A DNA stretch of 64,000 nucleotides from Prevotella sp. Its GTDB lineage: Bacteria; Bacteroidota; Bacteroidia; Bacteroidales; Bacteroidaceae. The position numbers and the translations under genes are program-made. The DNA is taken from contig JAGAYI010000065.1 in NCBI GenBank assembly GCA_017940545.1, forward strand, positions 62,001 through 126,000, read 5' to 3'. Of the stretch, positions 32,231 through 40,168 are shown one piece after another (the first letter of the stretch is position 1; every line of letters starts with the position of its first letter). Under the pieces are notes generated by a model. The model did not search any database, was not told the origin of the DNA, and saw only the letters and a program-made list of their open reading frames with translations.

Positions 32231-32295
32231 CGCACGCCTGGAAAGCGTGTAACCGGCAAAACCGGTTCGCAGGTTCGAATCCTGTTCTCTCCGCA
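32231..32295 (+). pseudogene. Truncated tRNA-Ser(GGA), probable prophage attachment site (attR)
   Basis: A tRNA 3' part is complete: anticodon stem 32233-32237/32245-32249 with loop CTGGAAA (anticodon GGA, 32240-32242), long variable arm AACCGG/CCGGTT (32251-32256/32262-32267), T arm 32269-32285 with TTCGAAT, acceptor strand TCTCTCC (32286-32292), then GCA. The matching 5' acceptor strand (GGAGAGA) and D arm are missing; the DNA upstream is phage-like. The intact gene should be restored at the other end of the prophage. A crossover at or before the anticodon stem is inferred. Confidence 0.75.
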
Positions 32296-32310
32296 GGAAG
32301 AAAAGGATTC

Positions 32311-32342
32311 AAAGCCTTGAGGAAAAACCTCAAGGCTTTTTT
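32311..32342 (+). terminator. Rho-independent terminator after the tRNA remnant
   Basis: Perfect 12-base stem, AAAGCCTTGAGG (32311-32322) and CCTCAAGGCTTT (32328-32339), loop AAAAA, then a T run. Confidence 0.85.
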
Positions 32343-32411
32343 GTTCTCTCCGCTTTCGGTAGTTTATCAAGACTTTTTTCAAAAATACCGGGGAATCTCT
32401 CTTTTTTTGTT

Positions 32412-32419
32412 TACCTTTG
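32412..32419 (+). promoter_or_regulatory. Promoter -7 element of the HAD phosphatase gene
   Basis: TACCTTTG matches TAnnTTTG 25 bases before the ATG at 32445. No TTG at the canonical distance. Confidence 0.5.
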
Positions 32420-32444
32420 CACCGGTTGAGAAAACAGGAACGAA

Positions 32445-33095
32445 ATGAAACTCATTATTTTCGATTTTGACGGCACGCTGGGTGATACTCGGCACATCAT
32501 CGTCACGACGATGCAGATGACAATTGCGGAAATGGGCCTGCCGGCACGTACTGACGACGAATGTGCCTCAAAGATTGGTCTGCCGCTTGACGGCTGCTTT
32601 AAGGCACTTTACCCGGAAGAGTGTAGGGACACAGCCCGTCGTTGTGCCGACATCTACCGTAGAATCTTCGAGGAGAACAAAGCACACCTCAAACCGCGGC
32701 CCTTTCCTGGCGTTGTGGAGACCCTGGCATCGCTGAAGGAGCAGGGCTGTCAGCTCACGATAGCCTCCTCGCGTTGGCACAGGTCGCTCAACGAACTGAC
32801 GCGTGATATGGGCATTGCCGGCTTTTTTACCTACTTGGTTGGGGCCGATGACGTGGAACAGGCAAAGCCTCACCCCGAACCCGTGCTGAAGACGCTCTCA
32901 CACATGGGCATAGAGCCCAGCCAGACCCTTGTGGTAGGCGACATGAACGTCGATATACTGATGGGCCTGAAGGCCGGCTGCAAGACTTGTGGCGTGACAT
33001 ACGGCAACGGCACCAGACAAGAACTGGAAGAAGCTGGAGCAGACTATGTGATCAGCAACATTGCGGAGCTGTCGGAGATTAGTAAAACTTTTTAA
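32445..33095 (+). CDS. HAD-superfamily phosphatase (phosphoglycolate phosphatase-like)
   Basis: 216 residues. Motif I FDFDGTLGD with nucleophile D7 and acid D9; motif II in LTIASSRWH; motif III/IV in KPHPEPVL and VVGDMNVDILMGLKAG. The cap domain inserted after motif I (residues 20-80) fits the Gph/PGMB subgroup. Substrate cannot be read from sequence. First chromosomal gene to the right of the prophage. Confidence 0.88.
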   Translation: MKLIIFDFDGTLGDTRHIIVTTMQMTIAEMGLPARTDDECASKIGLPLDGCFKALYPEECRDTARRCADIYRRIFEENKAHLKPRPFPGVVETLASLKEQGCQLTIASSRWHRSLNELTRDMGIAGFFTYLVGADDVEQAKPHPEPVLKTLSHMGIEPSQTLVVGDMNVDILMGLKAGCKTCGVTYGNGTRQELEEAGADYVISNIAELSEISKTF

Positions 33096-33185
33096 GTCGG
33101 CGCGTCCTATTCTTAAATTATTATAAGAGGTGCCACGGTAAAGGTAGATTTTTGTTAATTCATTCTTTTTCTCCATTTTTTTGCT

Positions 33186-33193
33186 TACCTTTG
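33186..33193 (+). promoter_or_regulatory. Promoter -7 element of the exbB operon
   Basis: TACCTTTG, 38 bases before the exbB ATG. Upstream TTG is not at the usual distance. Confidence 0.5.
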
Positions 33194-33230
33194 CGCCGTT
33201 AATTGAAGAGGAAAGAAAAAACTGGATAAA

Positions 33231-34064
33231 ATGAAACACTTAATTGCACTTTTGGCAATTATTGGTTTGTTGACATACAGCCAGCCGCTGCAGGCTCAGG
33301 ACAAACCGACGCAGGACACGACCGAAATCGTTGAACAAGCACAGGCTGTTGCCGATACGGCAGCGGCCGACGCGATGGTGGTTGATGATGCCATGTTGGG
33401 CGAGGAATCACCGGAAGAAGGTGGCGGACTGCACCAGATACTGAAGACGAAGTTCATAGAAGGCTCCACGGGGTTCATGTCGTTGGTGGCTCTTGCGTTA
33501 GTATTGGGTTTGGCGTTCTGTATTGAGCGCATCATCTACCTGACGCTGTCGGAAATCAATGCCAAGAAGTTTATGGCCGACGTTGACGCGAGGATAGAGG
33601 CTAACGACATTGAGGGTGCCAAGCAGCTGTGCCGGGAGACGCGCGGTCCGGTGGCCAGCATCTGCTATCAGGGTCTGCTGCGCATTCATGAGTCGCTCGA
33701 CTCCATAGAGCGAAGTGTCATCAGCTATGGTTCGGTGCAGACGGCCAACTTGGAGAAGGGCTGCACGTGGATTACCCTGTTCATTGCGCTGGCCCCGTCG
33801 TTAGGGTTCCTGGGTACGGTCATTGGTATGGTGATGGCCTTCGACCAGATTCAGCAGGCGGGCGACATTTCCACCAGTATTGTGGCCGAGGGTATGAAGG
33901 TGGCACTGATTACCACCATCTTCGGTATCATTGTGGCAGTCATCCTGCAGTTGTTCTACAACTTCATCCTGTCCAAGATAGAGCATTTGACGTCTCAGAT
34001 GGAGGAGTCGGCCATCACGCTGATGGATGCCATTACAAAGTTTAAGTCAGTTCACTGTTCATAA
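33231..34064 (+). CDS. exbB: ExbB/TolQ/MotA proton channel protein
   Basis: 277 residues: signal-like N-terminus (MKHLIALLAIIGLLTYSQPL), acidic periplasmic linker, a membrane segment at about 80-100 (SLVALALVLGLAFCIERIIY), and the conserved C-terminal pair of membrane helices with LAPSLGFLGTVIGMVMAFDQ and LITTIFGIIVAVILQLFYNF. ExbB with ExbD uses the proton gradient to energise TonB. The operon exbB, membrane protein, exbD, exbD is usual in Bacteroidales. The extreme C-terminus and following spacer (ACTGTTCATAATTCATAG) look like a repeat common in intergenic DNA of this group. Confidence 0.93.
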   Translation: MKHLIALLAIIGLLTYSQPLQAQDKPTQDTTEIVEQAQAVADTAAADAMVVDDAMLGEESPEEGGGLHQILKTKFIEGSTGFMSLVALALVLGLAFCIERIIYLTLSEINAKKFMADVDARIEANDIEGAKQLCRETRGPVASICYQGLLRIHESLDSIERSVISYGSVQTANLEKGCTWITLFIALAPSLGFLGTVIGMVMAFDQIQQAGDISTSIVAEGMKVALITTIFGIIVAVILQLFYNFILSKIEHLTSQMEESAITLMDAITKFKSVHCS

Positions 34065-34082
34065 TTCATAGTTCACATAGTT

Positions 34083-34493
34083 ATGGATATTGTTGATCTT
34101 CTGTTGTGGGTGGTATATATACTGCTGGGCACCGTGACCATACTGGCCGTATGGTCGGCTGTACATGGGCTGCGCTGTCGTCAGAAGACGGTAGAACCCA
34201 CTCCCGGTGTCCCCGGAAGAGCCATTGCCTGGGGTACGGCGGCGTTGCTGGTTGTGTCGCTGGTGGTAACGTTCCTGTTAGGGTCGTCCGAACCGATGCT
34301 CATCAACGGACAGTGGCTCAAGGATGCCTTCTGGCTGAAACTCTGTGACATGTTTATCTATACGGCATTACTGTTGCTGTTGGTTGCTTCGGCAGGCGTT
34401 GTCGTCGGCTCGTCGGGCCTGATGAGGAGAAAAGACGGCCGAAGGATGCCGGCTGGCCGTGCTTCGGCGGCTAACGAGGGGAGGACCGCCTGA
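34083..34493 (+). CDS. Small membrane protein of the ExbB/ExbD operon
   Basis: 136 residues, three membrane segments (about 5-25, 48-66, 94-118) and a basic C-terminus (MRRKDGRRMPAGRASA). Its stop overlaps the exbD start (TGATG), so it is co-translated. It has no assigned function but has a fixed place in such operons. Confidence 0.75.
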   Translation: MDIVDLLLWVVYILLGTVTILAVWSAVHGLRCRQKTVEPTPGVPGRAIAWGTAALLVVSLVVTFLLGSSEPMLINGQWLKDAFWLKLCDMFIYTALLLLLVASAGVVVGSSGLMRRKDGRRMPAGRASAANEGRTA

Positions 34494-35026
34494 TGATTAC
34501 GTTTCGCAGACGCAAACGTAGGCGTGTGCCTGCCCTGAACACGACGGCAACGGCTGACATCTCGTTCATGCTGTTGGTGTTCTTTCTCGTTACCACGTCG
34601 ATTGACTCAGACAAGGGACTGAACCGCACGCTGCCTGCCATTCCCGACGAGAACACGGAGCAGACGATGGACGTCAGCGAAAAGAACGTGTTGCGCATTA
34701 CCATCGACGACCGTGACAGCCTGTGCTGCGAGGGTGAGAGCGTGTCGCCCCAGCAGTTGCAGGAGCGCATCGTCACCTTTATGGCAACGGCTGAGGTGGA
34801 GAAGCACGTGCTGAGCATTCAGGCCAACAGCAAGACCAGCTACGATGCCTACTTCGCCATGCAGAATGCCATTGTGGCAGCCTACCGCCGCCTGCGTAGC
34901 GACTATGCCCGCCAGCGCTATGGCATTCCCCTTGAACAGTGTACCCCCGAGCAGCGTGACTCAGTCATGGCGCACTACCCGCAGCGCATCAGTGAACGGG
35001 AACCGGAACAGGTGACTGCACCCTGA
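34493..35026 (+). CDS. exbD: Biopolymer transport protein ExbD
   Basis: 177 residues. Basic N-terminus (RRRKRRRVPALNTTATADIS), the conserved single membrane helix FMLLVFFLVTTSI with its essential Asp just before (ADIS), then a periplasmic domain. Longer than E. coli ExbD (141). First of two exbD genes. Confidence 0.9.
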   Translation: MITFRRRKRRRVPALNTTATADISFMLLVFFLVTTSIDSDKGLNRTLPAIPDENTEQTMDVSEKNVLRITIDDRDSLCCEGESVSPQQLQERIVTFMATAEVEKHVLSIQANSKTSYDAYFAMQNAIVAAYRRLRSDYARQRYGIPLEQCTPEQRDSVMAHYPQRISEREPEQVTAP

Positions 35027-35066
35027 TTGACAATGATAAAGAATTCAGAAATAGTAAAAATAGCAG

Positions 35067-35534
35067 ATGGTGAGTAGGTTTAAACAGTTTGAACGCGAGG
35101 TGCCGGCACTGAACACGGCATCGCTGCCCGACCTGATTTTCACGGTGCTGTTCTTCTTCATGATTGTGACGCACATGCGGCAGGCCGACCTGAAGGTGCA
35201 GTACCGCGTGCCACAGGGAACAGAGCTGGGACGCCTGACCCACAAGTCAACGGCGCAGTATGTCTATATAGGACCGCCCAGCAAGGAGCTGCAGCCAACG
35301 TTAGGCACGGAAACCATCATACAGCTGAACGACCGTATTGTGACGACCGATGAGTTGTGCGACCTGCTCATCAGGCAGCGACAACAGATGAGCGACGAAG
35401 ACCAGGAGCGCATGGTGGTGTCTATTCGTGCTGACCGGAATACCGACTTCGGAATCATTGCCGGAGTCAAGCAGGCTCTCCGCCAGGCAGGTGCCCTGAG
35501 GGTGAACTATTCGGCTGTTGACACCGACGAATAG
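35067..35534 (+). CDS. exbD: Biopolymer transport protein ExbD (second copy)
   Basis: 155 residues with the ExbD pattern FEREVPALNTASLPDLIFTVLFFFM: the Asp in LPDLIF is the proton-carrying residue. Periplasmic domain ends IIAGVKQALRQAGALRVNYS. Two different ExbD proteins may form a heteromeric channel with one ExbB. Confidence 0.9.
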   Translation: MVSRFKQFEREVPALNTASLPDLIFTVLFFFMIVTHMRQADLKVQYRVPQGTELGRLTHKSTAQYVYIGPPSKELQPTLGTETIIQLNDRIVTTDELCDLLIRQRQQMSDEDQERMVVSIRADRNTDFGIIAGVKQALRQAGALRVNYSAVDTDE

Positions 35535-35575
35535 TGATTATATGTTGCCAAACAGCTATTTTTACTTCCGTTTTG

Positions 35576-35606
35576 TTGCCCAAATCAATTTTTTGTTTTA
35601 TCTTTG
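35576..35606 (+). promoter_or_regulatory. Promoter of the Lrp/AsnC gene
   Basis: TTG at 35576-35578, 20 bases, TATCTTTG at 35599-35606: a full Bacteroidota consensus promoter, 26 bases before the ATG. Confidence 0.7.
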
Positions 35607-35631
35607 CAAGGAAAACAAATAATAACGAAAA

Positions 35632-36114
35632 ATGGCAGTACAGAAAATAGACCAATTAGACCAACAGATTCTGCGGCTGGTTTCGGAAGATGCCCGAATA
35701 CCTTTCCTCGAGGTTGCCAGAGACTGCAATGTGAGCGGGGCCGCTATTCACCAACGCATACAGAAACTGAAAAGCCTCGGCATTCTGAAAGGCTCACAAT
35801 TTGTCATTGACCCCGAGAAGATAGGCTACGAGACCTGTGCCTACATGGGGCTGAACCTGAAGAATCCTGAGAACTTCGATGCCGTAGTGGAAGAGCTAAA
35901 GAAAATTCCCGAGGTGGTGGAATGCCACTACACCACGGGAAACTTCGATATGTTCATCAAGCTTTATGCGCGAAACAATCACCATCTGCTTGACATCATT
36001 CACGACAAGTTGCAGCCCTTGGGGCTATCCAGCAGCGAGACACTCATATCGTTTAACTCTGCTTTCGAGCGGGTGCTGCCCATCAAGGATATTCCCTTCG
36101 GCGACGAGCTGTAG
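35632..36114 (+). CDS. Lrp/AsnC-family transcriptional regulator
   Basis: 160 residues. HTH at about 10-50 (QLDQQILRLVSEDARIPFLE, NVSGAAIHQRIQKLKSLGIL) and the AsnC/RAM effector-binding domain from about 70 (EVVECHYTTGNFDMFIKLYA). Typical length. Likely senses an amino acid. It converges on folA, leaving only 6 bases. Confidence 0.93.
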   Translation: MAVQKIDQLDQQILRLVSEDARIPFLEVARDCNVSGAAIHQRIQKLKSLGILKGSQFVIDPEKIGYETCAYMGLNLKNPENFDAVVEELKKIPEVVECHYTTGNFDMFIKLYARNNHHLLDIIHDKLQPLGLSSSETLISFNSAFERVLPIKDIPFGDEL

Positions 36115-36120
36115 GCACAC

Positions 36121-36597
36121 TTATCTGACGTAATCAACAAAGGCGTATTCGAAGGCGTGACGCTCATCCTTCGGGTGCGCCTCTTTCGTGGCTACATGCC
36201 AGTCGCTATAGTCAGGAAAGAAGGTGTCGGCCTCTTGCGGCGTGTCGTCAATCTCCGTCAGACAGAGACGGTCAGCCTTGTCAATCAGACTCTTATATAG
36301 GCTTGCTCCGCCTATAATGTAGATGTCTTCGCCAGGCTGACAACTGCTGATGAACTCCTCCCAGTTGCGGAAACACTCGCAGCCCGGAAGCGTTGCCGTG
36401 CTGCGTGTCAGCACGCAGTTGCGGCGGTTGGGCAGGGCGCCTTTGGGCAAGCTCTCAAACGTGCGTCGCCCCATCACGATGGTGTGGCCGGTGGTCAGCT
36501 GCTTAAAGCGTTTCAGGTCGTTCGGCAGCCAGTATATCAGTTTGTTCTTATAGCCTATCGCCCGGTTGCGGGCCACGGCAGCAATCATACTTATCAT
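36121..36597 (-). CDS. folA: Dihydrofolate reductase
   Basis: 158 residues. [30 protein letters not shown] is the N-terminal folate/NADPH site with the acidic residue in LPND, then [15 protein letters not shown] and [15 protein letters not shown]. Regenerates tetrahydrofolate consumed by ThyA. It overlaps thyA by 4 bases (ATGA); folA-thyA pairing is usual. Confidence 0.97.
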   Translation of the reverse strand: MISMIAAVARNRAIGYKNKLIYWLPNDLKRFKQLTTGHTIVMGRRTFESLPKGALPNRRNCVLTRSTATLPGCECFRNWEEFISSCQPGEDIYIIGGASLYKSLIDKADRLCLTEIDDTPQEADTFFPDYSDWHVATKEAHPKDERHAFEYAFVDYVR

Positions 36598-37412
36598 ACG
36601 CTGACCTCCGCTTTAATGTGTGGCCACGGGTCGTAGCCCTCCAGTTCAAAGTCTTCGTAGTGGAAGCTGAAGATGTCTTTTACGTCAGGATTAATCTTCA
36701 TTTTAGGCAGTTGCCGCGGGGTGCGCGTCAGCTGCAGGCGAGCCTGGTCCAAGTGGTTCAGGTAGAGGTGTGTGTCACCTGTGGTGTGAATGAAGTCACC
36801 GGCCTCGTAGCCCGTCACCTGCGCCATCATTTGCAAGAGTAGGGCATACGACGCGATGTTGAACGGCACGCCCAGGAAGGTGTCGGCCGAGCGCTGATAG
36901 AGCTGCAGCGACAGGCGGCGTTTCTCCCCTCCTTCGGAGGGGCAGGGGGAGGTATAGAACTGGAAGATGGTATGACAGGGTGGGAGTGCCATCTTGTTGA
37001 CCTCTGCCACGTTCCATGCCGAGACAATCATGCGGCGTGAATCGGGGTTAGTCTTCAGCTGATCAACCACATACTGTATCTGGTCGATGGTGCCCCCGTC
37101 GTAGTCGGGCCAGGAGCGCCACTGATGGCCATAGACGGGTCCCAGTTCACCCTGTTCGTCAGCCCACTCGTCCCAGATGTGTACGTTGTTCTCCTGCAGG
37201 AACTTGATGTTGGTGCTGCCCTTCAGAAACCACAGCAGTTCGTAGATGATGCCCTTCAGGTACAGTTTCTTCGTGGTCAGTAGAGGGAATCCCTCGCTGA
37301 GCGGGTAGCGGCTCTGGGTGCCGAAGATGCTGATGGTGCCCGTTCCCGTGCGGTCGCCCTTCTGGGCTCCCTCCGTCAGAATACGGTTAAGAATGTCTAA
37401 GTATTGCTTCAT
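36594..37412 (-). CDS. thyA: Thymidylate synthase
   Basis: 272 residues. Catalytic C146 in [11 protein letters not shown], then the dUMP-site [20 protein letters not shown] and [12 protein letters not shown]. Makes dTMP from dUMP. About eight residues longer than usual: residues 154-166 ([13 protein letters not shown]) replace the short turn after the catalytic strand, encoded by a palindromic GC-rich repeat at 36926-36942. The insert is in frame and at a surface turn, so the enzyme is likely active. Start at [10 protein letters not shown]; 20 upstream codons overlap the neighbouring gene and are not conserved-looking. This is a host gene, not the phage's. Confidence 0.97.
   Translation of the reverse strand: MKQYLDILNRILTEGAQKGDRTGTGTISIFGTQSRYPLSEGFPLLTTKKLYLKGIIYELLWFLKGSTNIKFLQENNVHIWDEWADEQGELGPVYGHQWRSWPDYDGGTIDQIQYVVDQLKTNPDSRRMIVSAWNVAEVNKMALPPCHTIFQFYTSPCPSEGGEKRRLSLQLYQRSADTFLGVPFNIASYALLLQMMAQVTGYEAGDFIHTTGDTHLYLNHLDQARLQLTRTPRQLPKMKINPDVKDIFSFHYEDFELEGYDPWPHIKAEVSV
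36926..36942. repeat. In-frame palindromic repeat inside thyA
   Basis: CCCCTCC-TTC-GGAGGGG, a perfect 7-base-arm hairpin followed by GCAGGGGG, lies in the codons for thyA residues 154-166, where other thymidylate synthases have a short turn. Confidence 0.8.
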
Positions 37413-38598
37413 ATTCGTTGGGTATATGCGTTGTTTTGATTCTCCATGCTTTGGGGTATAGGTTGTTGGCACGGCTTCCGATGTTCTTCATCTGTCCGAG
37501 CGTATGGCCCAAGAACGTCACTTCGACGATGCCGCGTGGCGTTTCCTCGGGTAGCACCAGCGCCTCACCGCGCAGATAGGCGATGGCTTGCTGGTAGGGA
37601 AGCTCCACTTGGGCGTTCGGTCCCTCCGTGGGAACGTTTTGGTCCCTCCGTGGGACCGTTTTGGTCCCTCCGTGGGACCGTTTCGGTCCCTCCGTGGGAC
37701 CGTTTTGCAAAATCGCCATAAACAGCCCTTCACCGCGGGTAATGCCGGGGATGAACCGATAGACGGGCTCCGTGAATCCTTCGAGCAGCGAACCGGTGAT
37801 GCCCCACTCAGGTCTGGTCTCTATGGGCAGCAGCTTGGCACCCAGCTCCTCTGTGAACCAGCGGACGTTCTCCTCGTTCTCCTTTGTATTAAAGGTACAC
37901 GTACTATATATAAGGATACCGCCATCGTTCAGACAGCGCCATGCGTCGCTGACTATCTCACGCTGCAGCTGCCAGCACCGCTCCACGTTCTTCGGACTCC
38001 ACTCACTGATGGTGGCAGCATCCTTGCGGAACATGCCTTCACCAGAGCAGGGCACGTCACACAGAATCAGGTCGAAATGCTGTTTCTGCCTGACGAAGTC
38101 GCGCGGATAGAGATTGGTCACCTCGTGGTTTGCGTAGCCCCACTTTGCTACGTTCTCGGCCAGCACCTGGAAGCGCTTTGGGTTAGGTTCGTTGCTGATG
38201 AGTCTGCACGTGTCGGGCAGCACGCTTCGCAGCAGTGTCGATTTGCCGCCGGGGGCAGCACAAAGGTCAAGGCATTTACAATTTGACAATTTACTATTTA
38301 CAATTTGCCTCATCACTTGCTCCAGGAACATCGACGATGCTTCCTGTACATAGTAGCAGCCGGCGTGTAGCAGGGGGTCCATGGTGAAGTTTGGCCGTCG
38401 TGGCAGGTAGTAGCCCTGGCTGCACCAGGGCACGCGCTCGCCGTCAGCAACGCTCCATGCTCCACCGTCTAACTTCCTCGGGTTCAGCCGGATGCTGACA
38501 GGCGGCTCGTCCTCAAACGCTTTCATGTAGCGTTCGAAGCGCTCTTCGCCCAGCAGATGGCGCGTTTCAACTGCAAATTCCTCGGGTAAAGTCACCAT
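37387..38598 (-). CDS. rsmF: RsmF/NOL1-NOP2-sun type rRNA cytosine-C5 methyltransferase
   Basis: 403 residues. N-terminal [13 protein letters not shown]-binding motif I in [13 protein letters not shown]; catalytic Cys in [15 protein letters not shown]; then [15 protein letters not shown] with the second Cys; C-terminal PUA-like segment. Methylates 16S rRNA cytosine. Two repeat inserts are visible: [10 protein letters not shown] just before motif I (38274-38307) and a tandem 22-base repeat (37619-37706) in the linker before the C-terminal domain. The start is MVTLPEEF, 10 bases from the minus-strand promoter. Its 3' end overlaps thyA by 26 bases. Confidence 0.9.
   Translation of the reverse strand: MVTLPEEFAVETRHLLGEERFERYMKAFEDEPPVSIRLNPRKLDGGAWSVADGERVPWCSQGYYLPRRPNFTMDPLLHAGCYYVQEASSMFLEQVMRQIVNSKLSNCKCLDLCAAPGGKSTLLRSVLPDTCRLISNEPNPKRFQVLAENVAKWGYANHEVTNLYPRDFVRQKQHFDLILCDVPCSGEGMFRKDAATISEWSPKNVERCWQLQREIVSDAWRCLNDGGILIYSTCTFNTKENEENVRWFTEELGAKLLPIETRPEWGITGSLLEGFTEPVYRFIPGITRGEGLFMAILQNGPTEGPKRSHGGTKTVPRRDQNVPTEGPNAQVELPYQQAIAYLRGEALVLPEETPRGIVEVTFLGHTLGQMKNIGSRANNLYPKAWRIKTTHIPNEYEAILRHS
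37619..37706. repeat. Four tandem 22-base repeats inside rsmF
   Basis: Four near-identical copies of a 22-base unit (GGTCCCTCCGTGGGACCG plus TTTT) at 37619-37640, 37641-37662, 37663-37684 and 37685-37706. Each unit has an inverted repeat GGTCCC/GGGACC. Since 22 is not a multiple of 3, successive copies are read in different frames, giving [22 protein letters not shown] and VPTEGPN. No frame meets a stop. Confidence 0.95.
38274..38307. repeat. AT-rich direct repeat inside rsmF
   Basis: ATTTACAATTTG at 38274-38285 recurs at 38296-38307, 22 bases apart, with a related ACAATTTAC between. It encodes the [10 protein letters not shown] insert just before the SAM-binding motif. Confidence 0.75.
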
Positions 38599-38604
38599 AA
38601 TTGC

Positions 38605-38638
38605 TTGCAAAGGTAAAAATTTTTTTGCATCTTTGCAA
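38605..38638. promoter_or_regulatory. Fully overlapping divergent promoters (rsmF / DUF6249-like gene)
   Basis: Plus strand: TTG 38605-38607, 20 bases, CATCTTTG 38628-38635. Minus strand: TTG (complement of 38636-38638), 20 bases, TACCTTTG (complement of 38608-38615). The two promoters occupy the same 34 bases face to back, in an imperfect palindrome that starts TTGCAAAG and ends CTTTGCAA, so only one can be bound at a time. Confidence 0.65.
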
Positions 38639-38697
38639 CAAAATTGGTAATAGTTACGTCAAATGAATGAAGAAAACAAAAAAAACTACAAACGAAT

Positions 38698-39408
38698 ATG
38701 AAAAAGTATCTCTTTGCAATGACCCTGCTGCTCACGCTTGCCGCCACGACGCAAGCCGCAGCGCAAAAGCACAGACACGGACAGGCTGTGACGGCTGCTG
38801 CCACTACAGCTACTACTGACACGACGGGGGTTGAGGCTTTCTCTGACACCACCAGCGTGGCTGATGAAGACTCAACTTACAACTACAGCAGCTATGGAGG
38901 CTCCGGCAACTACTCGGTAAATGTTACCACACCGGTAGATCATATCCTCAACAGCGTATCTTGGAACGACGTGGCTGGCGGCTTTATGATAATTTGCGTG
39001 GTGGCCATCATCTTCCTGCTCTCGCCGGTACTGATTATCATAGCCATCTTCTATTTCATCAACAAGAGCCGCAAGGACAAGCTGAAGTTAGCGCAGATGG
39101 CGATTCAGAACGGACAGCCTATTCCGGAACAGCTCATCCGCAAGTCGCCTGTCGTCTATGATTACAACTACCGTGGTGGCCTCAAGCAGATGTTCTTAGG
39201 CATCGGGCTGATGATTTTCTTAGGCATGATTCTTGGCAAGTTCGGCTTCGGCATTGGTGCCCTGGTATTTTTCATCGGACTGGGTAAGTTTATCATCGCC
39301 CTGCTCGACAAGCATCAGGCAGAGCGCGGGGACAATTCGACGCCTACGCGTCCGACCCCTCCGCCGGTGAATCATGAAACTACCACAACAAGTTCAAACG
39401 ACATATAA
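38698..39408 (+). CDS. DUF6249-like membrane protein
   Basis: 236 residues: signal peptide (MKKYLFAMTLLLTLAATTQA), a Thr/Ser/Asp-rich periplasmic stretch, a membrane segment at about 97-122, the DUF6249-type RKDKLKLAQMAIQNGQPIPE, and two further hydrophobic segments at about 160-200. Followed by pspC and an ECF sigma/anti-sigma-like pair in one direction, suggesting an envelope stress operon. Confidence 0.8.
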   Translation: MKKYLFAMTLLLTLAATTQAAAQKHRHGQAVTAAATTATTDTTGVEAFSDTTSVADEDSTYNYSSYGGSGNYSVNVTTPVDHILNSVSWNDVAGGFMIICVVAIIFLLSPVLIIIAIFYFINKSRKDKLKLAQMAIQNGQPIPEQLIRKSPVVYDYNYRGGLKQMFLGIGLMIFLGMILGKFGFGIGALVFFIGLGKFIIALLDKHQAERGDNSTPTRPTPPPVNHETTTTSSNDI

Positions 39409-39418
39409 TATAGGTATT

Positions 39419-39613
39419 ATGGATAAGAAATTGGTTCGTTCCAACAATAAGATGATAGCCGGCGTGTGTGCAGGGCTTGCCGAATACATGGGCATTGACA
39501 TCACAGCAGCCCGTCTTGGATTCGCGGCACTGACGCTCTTCACGGGTTTTGCAGGTATTCCGTTCTATATTGTCGCATGGATAGTCATGCCTGAGTCAGA
39601 AACATACGCATAG
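39419..39613 (+). CDS. PspC-domain protein
   Basis: 64 residues. VRSNNKMIAGVCAGLAEYMG and the membrane helix GIPFYIVAWIVMP are the PspC domain. Start at the ATG 39419; an earlier frame continues from the upstream gene's end but is not conserved-looking. PspC proteins regulate or respond to membrane stress. Confidence 0.92.
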   Translation: MDKKLVRSNNKMIAGVCAGLAEYMGIDITAARLGFAALTLFTGFAGIPFYIVAWIVMPESETYA

Positions 39614-39616
39614 ACT

Positions 39617-40168
39617 ATGGCATTGCTCAGTGACCTCTCTCTCGTTACACAGGTGGCGGTGTTTGGCAACCGGCGAGCTTTCGACAAGCTGGTGGTCAAA
39701 TACCAGTCGCCTGTGCGCCGGTTTTTCCTGCACCTGACGGGGGGAGACAGTCAGCTGAGTGACGACCTGGCTCAGGACACGTTCATCAAGGCATACACCC
39801 ACATCGGCCAGTTTCGCGGAACGTCCTCGTTTTCCACATGGCTCATGCGTATTGCCTATAATGTGTTTTACGACTACTGTCGTAAAGAAGACGGATTACG
39901 GACTACGGATTACGGATTGAATGCGACAAACAGTCCCTCATCCGCAATCCCTCATCCTTCATCCATCAAAATGGACATCCACTCCGCCCTTGCCATTCTG
40001 AAGCAGGAAGAGCGTATGTGCATCACGCTGCAACAGATAGACGGTTATGCCATTGACGAAATAGCGACGATTACGGGCATGCCGACAGGCACCGTCAAGT
40101 CGCACCTTTCAAGAGGTAAGGAGAAACTGGTAAACTACTTAAAACAAAACGGTTATGAACGAAAATGA
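39617..40168 (+). CDS. ECF-type RNA polymerase sigma factor
   Basis: 183 residues. Region 2: YQSPVRRFFLHLTGGDSQLS, DDLAQDTFIKAYTHIGQFRG, SSFSTWLMRIAYNVFYDYCR. Region 4: EERMCITLQQIDGYAIDEIA, TGMPTGTVKSHLSRGKEKL. Between them the linker is lengthened by a repeat-derived insert (DGLRTTDYGLNATNSPSSA and on), encoded at 39888-39966. Start 3 bases after the pspC stop. The next gene overlaps it by 14 bases and probably modulates it. Confidence 0.93.
   Translation: MALLSDLSLVTQVAVFGNRRAFDKLVVKYQSPVRRFFLHLTGGDSQLSDDLAQDTFIKAYTHIGQFRGTSSFSTWLMRIAYNVFYDYCRKEDGLRTTDYGLNATNSPSSAIPHPSSIKMDIHSALAILKQEERMCITLQQIDGYAIDEIATITGMPTGTVKSHLSRGKEKLVNYLKQNGYERK
39888..39966. repeat. In-frame repeat insert between sigma regions 2 and 4
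   Basis: CGGATTACGGA-type words are repeated at 39892-39920 (ACGGATTACGGACTACGGAT and on), and CCTCATCC-type words at 39936-39964. The part encodes low-complexity residues absent from the ordinary sigma linker. Confidence 0.65.

Larger units (their letters stand above)
1..32232. mobile_element. Prophage (right part; left end outside window)
   Basis: A continuous block of phage genes: small and large terminase, portal, MuF head protein, scaffold-like protein, YqaJ exonuclease, DUF6291 and PcfJ/PcfK proteins, DUF932, and HTH regulators at the right end. It stops at a truncated tRNA-Ser, after which only housekeeping genes follow. Tail genes, lysis genes and integrase are not in the window and probably lie to the left. 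The phage class (siphovirus or myovirus) cannot be decided. No gene in the block looks broken apart from the one cut by the window edge, so the prophage may be intact. Confidence 0.92.

Noticed and set aside
36121..37412. folA-thyA as part of the phage modification pathway
   Set aside because: They lie beyond the tRNA boundary among housekeeping genes, and ThyA looks like normal thymidylate synthase, not a dUMP hydroxymethylase.
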